From AC-32 sp963763475 (GTDB lineage: Bacteria > Actinomycetota > Thermoleophilia > Gaiellales > Gaiellaceae), in assembly GCA_963763475.1 (NCBI GenBank), contig CAVXOR010000004.1, forward strand, positions 248,001 through 312,000: DNA of 64,000 bases, read 5' to 3'. The stretch's first letter is position 1; each line of letters begins with the position of its first letter. Made by a program: the position numbers and the translations under genes. Under the pieces are notes generated by a model, which saw only the letters and a program-made list of their open reading frames with translations, did no database searches and was not told the DNA's origin. Positions 57,285 to 64,000 of the stretch are shown here, one piece after another.

Positions 57285-58955
57285 CTACAACCGTCCGGAG
57301 CGAAGCACGCCCCAGAGCAGCCAGAGGCCGAGCACGGCCGAGAGCACGAAGCCGACGAACGAGAGGAAGTTCACGCCCGCGATCTGGGGCCCTTTCGTGG
57401 AGAAGATCCCGATCAGGCTCGAGCCGATCAGGCCTCCGACGGTGACCAGTGCGATCACCAGGCGATTGAAGGCGACGTCGAGCTTGCGCATGAACTCGTC
57501 GAGGCCCTTGTGCACGAAGCCGACCTCGATCTGGCCGTCGCGGAACTCCTCCAGCACGTCGTGCACCTGGTACGGCAGGTCGCGTGCGATGCGGGCCAGC
57601 TCCAGCCCCTCGGAGCGAGCGCGCTTCAGCACCCGCTGCGGGGTGTAGCGCTCCAGCATCAGCCCGCGCGCGTACGGCCTTGCGACCTCGAAGACGTTGA
57701 AGTCCGGGTAGAGGTCGACGCCGACCGAGCCGAGCGTCGCGATCGCCTTGTCGAGCATCACGAAGCGGGTCGGCAGGCGCAGGTTGAGCCGGTAGATCAG
57801 CTGGAACGCCTCGCGGATCACCTGCAGCGGGTCGATCTCGGCGAGACTGGCGCCATAGTACCGCGCGTACATCTCGCGCAGCTCGGCGACGAACTCTTCC
57901 TCGCGCTCCTTCGGGTAGCGGACGCCGAGCTCGGCCAGCCGCCGGGGCAGCGCGTCGATCCGCTCGCTGGCGGCGTCGATGAAGAGCCGAGTCAGCTTCG
58001 ACATGTCCTCGTCGGTCAGCTTCCCGACCTGGCCGAAGTCGACGAGCCCGATGTGCTCCGCGTCGCCGAGCACGAAGATGTTCGCCGGGTGCGGGTCGCC
58101 GTGGAAGAAGCCGTGCCGGAAGATCATCGTCATCCACGTCTCGGCCATCAGGTAGGTGAGGCGGCGGCGCTCCTCCATCTCCCAGGCGTCGAGCGGGAGG
58201 TCGGCGAGCTGGACGCCCTCGAGCAGCTCCAGCGTGAGCACGCGGGTGCGCGTGTAGCTCCAGTAGACGCGCGGGATCTGCACGTGCGGGTGCCCTGCGA
58301 AGCGGTGGTGGAAGGCCTCCGCGTTGCGGGCCTCGAGGCGGTAGTCGAGCTCCTGGCGGATCGAGCGCGCGAACTCGTCGACCAGCTGGCGCGGGTCGAT
58401 GAACTCGAGCGCTCGCACCCGCTCGCGGATCAGGCGGGCAGCCTGGTAGAGCAGGGCGAGGTCGCCCTCGACCTGCCGGGGCGCGTTCGGCCGCTGCACC
58501 TTGACTGCCACGCGGTGGCCGTTCGGCAGCGTCGCGCGGTGGACCTGGCCGATCGAGGCGGCGGCGATCGGAGTCGGGTCGAAGTCCGTGAAGAGCTGCT
58601 CGACGCTCAGCTCGAGCTCCTCCCGGATCACGCGCTCGACGTTCTCGTAGGAGACGGGGCGGACGTCGTCCTGCAGCTTCTGCAGCTCGAGCACGATGTC
58701 CGGCGGGACGACGTCGGGACGCGTCGAGAGCAGCTGCCCGAACTTGACGAAGGTCGGGCCGAGCTCGTCCAGCAGCTCGCGCAAGTGGCGGCCACGCTCG
58801 GAGGGACTGGTCGCTTTCGCGTCCAGCTTTGGGCGGCCCGGCAGGATGTCGGTCAGGCGGTGGGTCTCGAAGAAGTAGCCGAAGCCGTGCCTGACCGCGA
58901 CCTGGGCGATCTCGGAGATCCGGCCGAGGTTCCTCCGGCTGGCCGTGCTCGCCAT
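57285..58955 (-). CDS. AarF/UbiB (ABC1) kinase-like membrane protein
   Basis: A 556-aa atypical kinase. The family motif KxGQ is in LGPTFVKFGQLLSTRPDVVP, the Ala-rich loop in PIAAASIGQVHRATL, the Lys in VAVKVQRPN, the catalytic loop FFHGDPHPANIFVL and the DFG-like VDFGQVGKL. Two membrane helices end the protein (VIALVTVGGLIGSSLIG, FLSFVGFVLSAVLGLWLLWG). UbiB-type proteins support isoprenoid-lipid metabolism such as quinone synthesis. Single gene between the response regulator and plsC. Confidence 0.92.
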   Translation of the reverse strand: MASTASRRNLGRISEIAQVAVRHGFGYFFETHRLTDILPGRPKLDAKATSPSERGRHLRELLDELGPTFVKFGQLLSTRPDVVPPDIVLELQKLQDDVRPVSYENVERVIREELELSVEQLFTDFDPTPIAAASIGQVHRATLPNGHRVAVKVQRPNAPRQVEGDLALLYQAARLIRERVRALEFIDPRQLVDEFARSIRQELDYRLEARNAEAFHHRFAGHPHVQIPRVYWSYTRTRVLTLELLEGVQLADLPLDAWEMEERRRLTYLMAETWMTMIFRHGFFHGDPHPANIFVLGDAEHIGLVDFGQVGKLTDEDMSKLTRLFIDAASERIDALPRRLAELGVRYPKEREEEFVAELREMYARYYGASLAEIDPLQVIREAFQLIYRLNLRLPTRFVMLDKAIATLGSVGVDLYPDFNVFEVARPYARGLMLERYTPQRVLKRARSEGLELARIARDLPYQVHDVLEEFRDGQIEVGFVHKGLDEFMRKLDVAFNRLVIALVTVGGLIGSSLIGIFSTKGPQIAGVNFLSFVGFVLSAVLGLWLLWGVLRSGRL

Positions 58956-59022
58956 GGGTTCAGTGTGACACGCGCGCAGGGGCTACCGGACGCCGCCGAG
59001 CCGGCTCGGCCGCCCCGCCGCG

Positions 59023-59715
59023 CTACGGCGTGGGGTTGATGCCGCTGCGCGGCGTGCCGTCGGGAAGCTCCTCCGGCAGGCCGGCGGCCGAGGCGGCGAC
59101 GGCCTGGCGCCAGAGGCGGACGATCTCCTCCCCCACCCGCTCGCCCGCCTCCGCGTAGCCCTTCCGGTTGCGCGGCAGGTCGGCGACGCTGAGCGGCTCG
59201 CCCCACACCACCGAGCAGGTTCGCCGATTCCACGGCCGCCAGCCGAACGTGTCGACCGCGCACGGGATCACCGGAGCCCCCTCTTGCATCGCGATCATCA
59301 ATCCGCCCGGGTGCAGGGGCCCGGGATGGCCGAAGCGCTGCCGCGTGCCCTCCACGTGCACGCAGACCAGGTGCCCTTCGCGCACGAGCTCGCGAGCCCG
59401 CCGGACCGCCTCGCGGTCGCCCTCCCCGCGGCGGACACCGAAGACGCCGAGCCAGCGGAGCAGGTGACCGAGGCCCGGGATGTCCATCAGCTCGGCCTTG
59501 GCGAGGAAGTAGAGCGGCCGCGGCGAGAACGAGCCGATCAGCGGATGGTCGATCCCGGAGAAATGGTTCGCAGCGACGACGCCCCCGCCCTCGAGTGGAA
59601 CGCGCTCGACCCCGTAGCCGGCCGCGGGCGCGAGCGTGACGGCCACGCGCGGCGCAATCCGGCGCCCCACCCACCACCCCGCCTCGACGCTGCCGAGCCG
59701 CCGGAGGCGATTCAC
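59023..59715 (-). CDS. plsC: 1-acyl-sn-glycerol-3-phosphate acyltransferase (PlsC family)
   Basis: A 230-aa acyltransferase of phospholipid synthesis (lysophosphatidate to phosphatidate). The HX4D motif is in VVAANHFSGIDHPLIGSF, the acceptor-site motif is VHVEGTRQRFGHPGPLHPGG, and PVIPCAVDTFGWRPW is typical. No clear membrane helix beyond the amphipathic N-terminus. GTG 59715 overlaps the stop of the 107-aa gene upstream (GTGA); the frame is open further but is a shadow. Confidence 0.88.
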   Translation of the reverse strand: MNRLRRLGSVEAGWWVGRRIAPRVAVTLAPAAGYGVERVPLEGGGVVAANHFSGIDHPLIGSFSPRPLYFLAKAELMDIPGLGHLLRWLGVFGVRRGEGDREAVRRARELVREGHLVCVHVEGTRQRFGHPGPLHPGGLMIAMQEGAPVIPCAVDTFGWRPWNRRTCSVVWGEPLSVADLPRNRKGYAEAGERVGEEIVRLWRQAVAASAAGLPEELPDGTPRSGINPTP

Positions 59716-60035
59716 GGCTCGAGCAGCCGCAGCCGGTGCTCGAGCTGGGCAAGCCGCAGCTCGAGGTCCTCGAGCTCGGCGCGCGTCACCAGACCGAGCT
59801 CGCGGAAGAGCCCCGCCATCCCGGCGCCGGTGCGCTCGCCGAGCCGCACGCCCTCGCTGCGCCAACGGCCGGCCAGCTCCTCGATCAGCGCCCGCGCCTC
59901 CTCGCGGCCGATGCCGCCGCGAGCCGACAGCTCCTCGGCCAGCGCATCCGCGCGCTCGGCCGTCAACGCCACCGCCCCGACGCCGGCGAGGACGAGCTTC
60001 TCCGCTATCTCCCGGAGCTCAGCGGGAGCGGCCAT
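59712..60035 (-). CDS. Small helical phasin-like protein
   Basis: A 107-aa, all-helical, charged protein: PAELREIAEKLVLAGVGAVA, LTAERADALAEELSARGGIG, REEARALIEELAGRW and a C-terminal coiled coil RAELEDLELRLAQLEHRLRL. The outline is like PhaF/phasin-type or YnzC-like helical proteins; I cannot assign more. ATG 60035 lies within the end of secDF (17-bp overlap) and its stop overlaps plsC, so all three are coupled. Confidence 0.7.
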   Translation of the reverse strand: MAAPAELREIAEKLVLAGVGAVALTAERADALAEELSARGGIGREEARALIEELAGRWRSEGVRLGERTGAGMAGLFRELGLVTRAELEDLELRLAQLEHRLRLLEP

Positions 60036-62796
60036 GGGGCCTGGCACGTCGACGCTGCCGGCGCCGCTCGCGCTTTTCCGCGTTCGCGCTCGTCGTCCGC
60101 TCGACCGCCCCCACCGGAGAGAGGTCGGGCGCGGGCTCGGCCGCAGCGGCCTCCTGGGCCGCCTCGAGCGTGGCCACTCCGTCGCCGCTCGGCGGCTCCT
60201 GGCCGATTCGGCGCGCGTACTCCGGCTCGCGCTCCTTCCAGATCGTGAGCAGCGGCGCCGCGATGAAGATCGACGAGTACGCACCGGAGAGGATCCCGAC
60301 CATCAGCGCGAAGGCGAAGTCCTTCAGCGTCGCGCCGCCGAAGATCAGCAGCGAGAAGATCGGCAGCAGCGTGATCAGCGTCGTCGCCAGCGAGCGGCGG
60401 ATCGTCTCCCAGAGCGAGACGTTCGCGATCGTCGCGAACGGTGCGCGCCGCATCAGCGGGACGTTCTCCCTGATCCGGTCGAAGATGATGATCGTGTCGT
60501 AGATCGAGTAACCGAGCACCGTCAGCACCGCGGCCACCGTCGAGTTCGACACCTCCCTCCCGAGCAACGCGTACACGCCGATCGTGATCACGATGTCGTG
60601 CAGCAGGGCGACGATCACCGGCACCGCGAACTTGAAGTCGAACCGGATCGCGAGGTAGAGGATGATCAGGAGCAGCGAGAAGAGGATCGCGATGATCGCC
60701 GAGCGCGCGATCTGTCTCCCGAAGCTCGCGGAGACAGTCTGGATCTGGATCTTCGTCGTGTGGAACTGCTTCCCGATCGCATCCTTGAGCGCGCTGGTCT
60801 GAGGCCCGTTGAGCGTGCGCAGCCTGAGCTGGAAGCTCTTGTATTCGTCGCTGCCGACGCTCTTGCCGCGGCCCTGAACGATCGGCTCCTTGCCGAACCT
60901 CGTCGTCTGCTCGCGCACCGACGACAGCGACGTCGGCTCCGGCGTCGTGAACGAGACCTGCGTGCCGCCCTTGAAGTCGATCCCGAGGTTGAGGCCCTTG
61001 ACGGCGAGCGCGCCGACCGAGATCGCGACGATCGCGCCGGAGATCGCGAACCAGAGGTAGCGCCTGCGCATGAAGTCGATCTGCAGGAAACGCCAGCTCT
61101 GCTCGCCGCTCGCGCCCATGAAGCTCGGGTTCTCGAACCAGCGGAAGCCGGCGAGCAGGCCGAGCATCGCGCGCGTGGCCGCGACGGCCGTGATCAGCGA
61201 GATCACGGTGCCGATCATCAGCATCAGGGCGAAGCCCTTCACGCCCGCGGTCGCGACGGCGAAGAGCACCATCGCGGTGATCACGGTCACGACGTTCGCG
61301 TCGATGATCGTGTGGAAGCCCTTGGCGTAGCCCGCCCCGATCGCGGCGCGCACGGACTTCCCGGCGCGCACTTCTTCCTTGATCCGCTCGAAGATGACGA
61401 CGTTCGCGTCGGCCGCGACTCCGATCGTCAGGATCAGGCCGGCGAAGCCCGGCAACGTCAGGGTGACGTTGAAGAGGAGGATCGCCGCGTAGAGGAAGGC
61501 CGCGTAGATGCCGAGGCCGACGACCGCGACGACGCCGAGGAAGCGGTAGAGCACGAGCAGGAATGCGGCCACCACGAGCAGGCCGATCAGCGCGGCGAGC
61601 TTCGCCTCCTTGAGCGAGTCCTTGCCGAGCGTGGCCGAGACGTCGGTTCGCTCGATCTGCTCGAACTTGACCGGCAGCGCGCCGGTCTGCAGGACGAGCG
61701 CCAGGTCCTTGGCCTCGCCGAGGCTGTTGATGTTCGAGATCTCCGCGCCCGTGCCCCGAGGGTCGATCCCGTCCGGATTCTGCTTGTAGTCGATGTACGG
61801 GGTCGAGCGGAGCTCGCCGTCGAGCACGATCGCGAAGTGCTGCGCGAACTGCTGGATCGTGGCCGGGTCGCTGCCGGTCTGGCCGGCCGCCGCCGCGTCG
61901 GCCGCGCCGCGCTGGGCTTCCGCGCGCGTGATGTCGTGGAACTTGTCCGCGCCCTTGTTGGTGAAGCCGAGCCGGACGACGTTGCCCTGTCCCCCGGTGC
62001 TGATGTCCGCCGCGATGTCGGACAGCTTCAGGTCCTCGCCCGTCGCCTCGGGCACCGGCTCGGCCACGTTGTTCGGGTCGAACTTGAACAGGTAGTAGAC
62101 CGTCGGCGCGCCGGCGTCGGCCTGCTGGACGCCCTGGCAGCCGGTGTTCGCCTGGTCGCAGCTGATCACGATCCGCTTGGGCGGCACGGCCAGCACCGAG
62201 AAGCCCTCCGGAACCTTGCCGTTCAGCTTGCGACCACTCGGCAACGTCGAGTTCAGCAGCCGCTCACGCGTGTCCTCGGGGCCGGCGACCTTCCGCTTCT
62301 TCGCGTTGAAGAGGTAGTAGGCCGAGGCGCCATTCTTCGTGTCGGCCTTCACCTTCGAGAGCAGGTCGTACAGGTTTCCGTTGGCGATCACATGGTGCGC
62401 ACCGTCGTTCGAGGGCCCGACCGCGTCGACCTCGAAGTCGTAGAACTGCAGCTGCGCGGTCGTGCCGATGATCTTGGCGGCCTGGTTCACGTCGTGGACG
62501 CCGGCCAGCTGGATCACGATCTGGTTCGAGCCCTGCTTGCGGATCTCGGGCTCGGAGACGCCGAGCTTGTCGATGCGGCTGCGCATGATCGAGATCGAGC
62601 GGTCCATGCAGGCCGAGTCGCACGTCTTGCCGGGCGGCGGCACTGCCTTCAGCACGACCTCGAGTCCGCCCTGGAGATCGAGGCCGAGCGTGACCTTCTT
62701 GTGCGCCGGCGAGCTCGGGATCGCGAGCAGCGCGACGCCCGCGAGAGCCGCCAGGATCAAGCCGACGAGGATCAGATGGGAGCGCCGATTGCTCAT
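60019..62796 (-). CDS. secDF: SecD-SecF fusion, protein translocase auxiliary subunit
   Basis: A 925-aa protein joining both halves. SecD part (residues 1-560 or so): helix 1 ILVGLILAALAGVALLAI, LGLDLQGGLEVVL, the periplasmic domains, TLPGFAGLILTIGVAADANV and FERIKEE. SecF part (from about 570): FAISGAIVAISVGALAVKGL, NLGIDFKGGTQVSF, VLTVLGYSIYDTIIIFDRIR and FGGATLKDFAFALMVGILSG. It uses the proton gradient to pull proteins out after SecA. The tail is basic and ends in RRQRRRARPHGRSR. Most Actinomycetota keep secD and secF apart; here they are fused. Confidence 0.96.
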   Translation of the reverse strand: MSNRRSHLILVGLILAALAGVALLAIPSSPAHKKVTLGLDLQGGLEVVLKAVPPPGKTCDSACMDRSISIMRSRIDKLGVSEPEIRKQGSNQIVIQLAGVHDVNQAAKIIGTTAQLQFYDFEVDAVGPSNDGAHHVIANGNLYDLLSKVKADTKNGASAYYLFNAKKRKVAGPEDTRERLLNSTLPSGRKLNGKVPEGFSVLAVPPKRIVISCDQANTGCQGVQQADAGAPTVYYLFKFDPNNVAEPVPEATGEDLKLSDIAADISTGGQGNVVRLGFTNKGADKFHDITRAEAQRGAADAAAAGQTGSDPATIQQFAQHFAIVLDGELRSTPYIDYKQNPDGIDPRGTGAEISNINSLGEAKDLALVLQTGALPVKFEQIERTDVSATLGKDSLKEAKLAALIGLLVVAAFLLVLYRFLGVVAVVGLGIYAAFLYAAILLFNVTLTLPGFAGLILTIGVAADANVVIFERIKEEVRAGKSVRAAIGAGYAKGFHTIIDANVVTVITAMVLFAVATAGVKGFALMLMIGTVISLITAVAATRAMLGLLAGFRWFENPSFMGASGEQSWRFLQIDFMRRRYLWFAISGAIVAISVGALAVKGLNLGIDFKGGTQVSFTTPEPTSLSSVREQTTRFGKEPIVQGRGKSVGSDEYKSFQLRLRTLNGPQTSALKDAIGKQFHTTKIQIQTVSASFGRQIARSAIIAILFSLLLIILYLAIRFDFKFAVPVIVALLHDIVITIGVYALLGREVSNSTVAAVLTVLGYSIYDTIIIFDRIRENVPLMRRAPFATIANVSLWETIRRSLATTLITLLPIFSLLIFGGATLKDFAFALMVGILSGAYSSIFIAAPLLTIWKEREPEYARRIGQEPPSGDGVATLEAAQEAAAAEPAPDLSPVGAVERTTSANAEKRERRRQRRRARPHGRSR

Positions 62797-62811
62797 TCGA
62801 GCCGGGAAAGA

Positions 62812-63129
62812 TTAGCTTTCGCCGCGCGAAACCGGGTCGTCCGCTCCCGCCTCGAACTCTTCGGTGTCCGGCTCGGGCTCCCCGTGGACGACGGTGGCGA
62901 CGGCACGGCGGTCGAGTCGGACGATCGTGCCGGGCGCGATCTCGACCTGGACGATCTCCTCCTCGATCCCGCGAACCGTGCCGTGGATTCCGCCGGCCGT
63001 CAGGATCTCGTCGCCCTCGGCAAGCGCGTTCTGCATCTGAGACTGCTCGACCTGCCGGCGCTTCTGCGGCCGCACCATGAAGAACCACATAGCCGCGAAC
63101 AGCGCGACGAGGATGATCAGGTAGCCCAC
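62812..63129 (-). CDS. yajC: Preprotein translocase subunit YajC
   Basis: A 105-aa protein with one N-terminal helix (LIILVALFAAMWFFMVRPQK) and a soluble part with EGDEILTAGGIHGTVRGIEE and VRLDRRAVATVV, the YajC pattern. It binds SecDF. Start GTG 63129 overlaps the tgt end by 13 nt. The order tgt-yajC-secDF is the one found in many bacteria. Confidence 0.95.
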   Translation of the reverse strand: MGYLIILVALFAAMWFFMVRPQKRRQVEQSQMQNALAEGDEILTAGGIHGTVRGIEEEIVQVEIAPGTIVRLDRRAVATVVHGEPEPDTEEFEAGADDPVSRGES

Positions 63130-64000
63130 GTGCCTGCCTCCTTCGGGCGCTGCAGCCGCGCCAGCGCCTCCTCCTTGTACGACCCCAGCTCGCCCCGCTC
63201 GATCGCGTCGCGCGCCCCGGCGACGAGGTCGAGCACGAAACGCAGATTATGCAGGCTCAACAGCCGCAGCCCCAGGATCTCCTGCTGGTTCAGGAGGTGG
63301 CGCACGTACGCGCGCGAGAACCTCGTGCAGGCCGGGCAGGTGCAGTCCTCGTCGAGCGGCCGCGGGTCGCGGGCGAAGCGAGCGCCCTTCACGTTCAGCT
63401 GACCCTCCCAGGTGAGCGCCGAGCCGGTGCGCGCGTTCCGCGTCGGGAGCACGCAGTCGAACATGTCGATCCCGCGCTCGATCACCTCGAGGATGCCCAC
63501 CGGGTCACCGATCCCCATGAAGTAGCGCGGGCGCTCGGCCGGCAGGAGCTCGGCCGCCCAGGCGGTCGTCTCGAGCATCTGCTCCTTCGGCTCGCCGATC
63601 GCCAGGCCGCCGAGCGCGTGGCCGTCGAAGCCGAGCTCGGCGATCTCCTCGACGCTGCGGCGCCGAAGCTCCGGGTCGGAGCCGCCCTGGGCGATCCCGA
63701 ACAGCAGCTGCCCCGGCGCACGTTCCGCGTCGCGCTGGCGCTTGGCCCACTCCGTCGTGCGACGGACGGCCACCTCGAGCTCACTGCGCGGGGCTTCCGG
63801 CGGCGGCACGACGTCGAGGCACATCGCGATGTCGGAGCCGAGCTGCGCCTGGATGCGGGCCGCGAGCTCGGGCGTGAAGCGCGCCTCGTCGCCGTCGTAG
63901 ACCGAGCGGAAGGTGAGCCCGTCGTCGTCCTGGCGCAGGATCGTGTGCCGCAGCGAGAAGACCTGGAAGCCGCCCGAGTCGGTCAGGATCGGCCCGTCCC
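63117..64000 (-). CDS. tgt: Queuine/preQ1 tRNA-ribosyltransferase (partial, C-terminal part)
   Basis: The N-terminus lies beyond the right edge. The enzyme swaps guanine-34 of tRNA Asp/Asn/His/Tyr for preQ1. The visible part starts with the catalytic-base region LTDSGGFQVFSL, then FDGHALGGLAIGE, the nucleophile Asp in GIDMFDCVLPTRNARTG and the zinc site CTCPACTRFSRAYVRHLLN with a later LLSLHNLRF. So the organism probably makes queuosine or salvages its base. Confidence 0.96.
   Translation of the reverse strand, partial: DGPILTDSGGFQVFSLRHTILRQDDDGLTFRSVYDGDEARFTPELAARIQAQLGSDIAMCLDVVPPPEAPRSELEVAVRRTTEWAKRQRDAERAPGQLLFGIAQGGSDPELRRRSVEEIAELGFDGHALGGLAIGEPKEQMLETTAWAAELLPAERPRYFMGIGDPVGILEVIERGIDMFDCVLPTRNARTGSALTWEGQLNVKGARFARDPRPLDEDCTCPACTRFSRAYVRHLLNQQEILGLRLLSLHNLRFVLDLVAGARDAIERGELGSYKEEALARLQRPKEAGTWAT

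Noticed and set aside
59284..63402. Open frame of 1372 codons on the plus strand over plsC, secDF and tgt
   Set aside because: It lies antisense to clearly conserved genes and is Arg/Asp/Glu-rich in the way shadow frames of GC-rich genes are. Same for the 937-codon frame at 30601-33414.

Overview
This is a GC-rich (around 70%), very compact bacterial chromosome segment, with about 61 protein-coding genes and two tRNA genes. The gene set points to Actinomycetota, most likely class Thermoleophilia: a large dcw (division and wall) cluster on one strand, an MBL hydrolase-hisS-aspS trio, a SigB/F-type sigma factor with an RsbW-like partner, a SecD-SecF fusion, and widespread leaderless-type promoters. 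The class is an inference from gene content and protein style; no rRNA gene is present to settle it. It is almost entirely core genome. I see no prophage, insertion sequence, CRISPR array or defence locus.

Layout, left to right. 1-9.5 kb (minus strand): start of alaS; an mnmA/anti-sigma/sigma operon; a small envelope cluster (RlpA-like protein, two tandem paralogous two-helix membrane proteins with Glu-Pro-rich tails, a coiled-coil protein); then aspS, hisS and an MBL hydrolase. 9.7-17.5 kb: a cupin, a membrane protein, the histidine-utilisation genes hutI-hutU-hutH with a 74-aa membrane protein inserted, ftcD, and a divergent methyltransferase/uracil-DNA-glycosylase pair. 17.5-25.7 kb: a heterodimeric ABC exporter, secreted proteins, tRNA-Gln, a DUF1206 protein, tRNA-Glu next to a possible remnant integration site, and an HExxH-type peptidase. 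25.7-32.9 kb: single genes (response regulator, gltX, nfo, a HAD phosphatase, a cation/proton antiporter, a serine hydrolase). 33-38.3 kb: threonine aldolase and the whole glycine cleavage system. 38.4-53.2 kb: mraZ-rsmH-ftsL-ftsI-murE-murF-mraY | murD-ftsW-murG-murC-murB-ftsQ-ftsZ. 53.3-64 kb: an ECF sigma factor with ogt, membrane proteins, a degenerate response regulator, an AarF/UbiB kinase-like protein, plsC, secDF, yajC and the end of tgt.

The genes fit together in blocks. HutH, HutU, HutI and FtcD take histidine to glutamate, giving formimino-tetrahydrofolate. GcvT, GcvH and GcvPA/PB with threonine aldolase feed one-carbon units from glycine and threonine. The dcw block makes meso-DAP-type lipid II and the divisome. 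YajC and SecDF help protein export. Nfo, a UDG-family glycosylase and Ogt repair DNA.

Regulatory style is notable. At least 15 genes have a TANNNT box ending 6-8 nt before the start codon, the pattern of leaderless transcripts. About twenty adjacent gene pairs overlap by a 4-nt ATGA/GTGA/TTGA or a 1-nt TGATG. Exceptions with conventional promoters are mraZ (with MraZ-box-like repeats every 10 bp) and ftsZ (TTGACA-N17-TACCCT). Three genes in the first 10 kb look frameshifted. An unnamed element of about 83 bp occurs three times (near 9.6, 15.3 and 49.7 kb); it is the least explained feature of the window.
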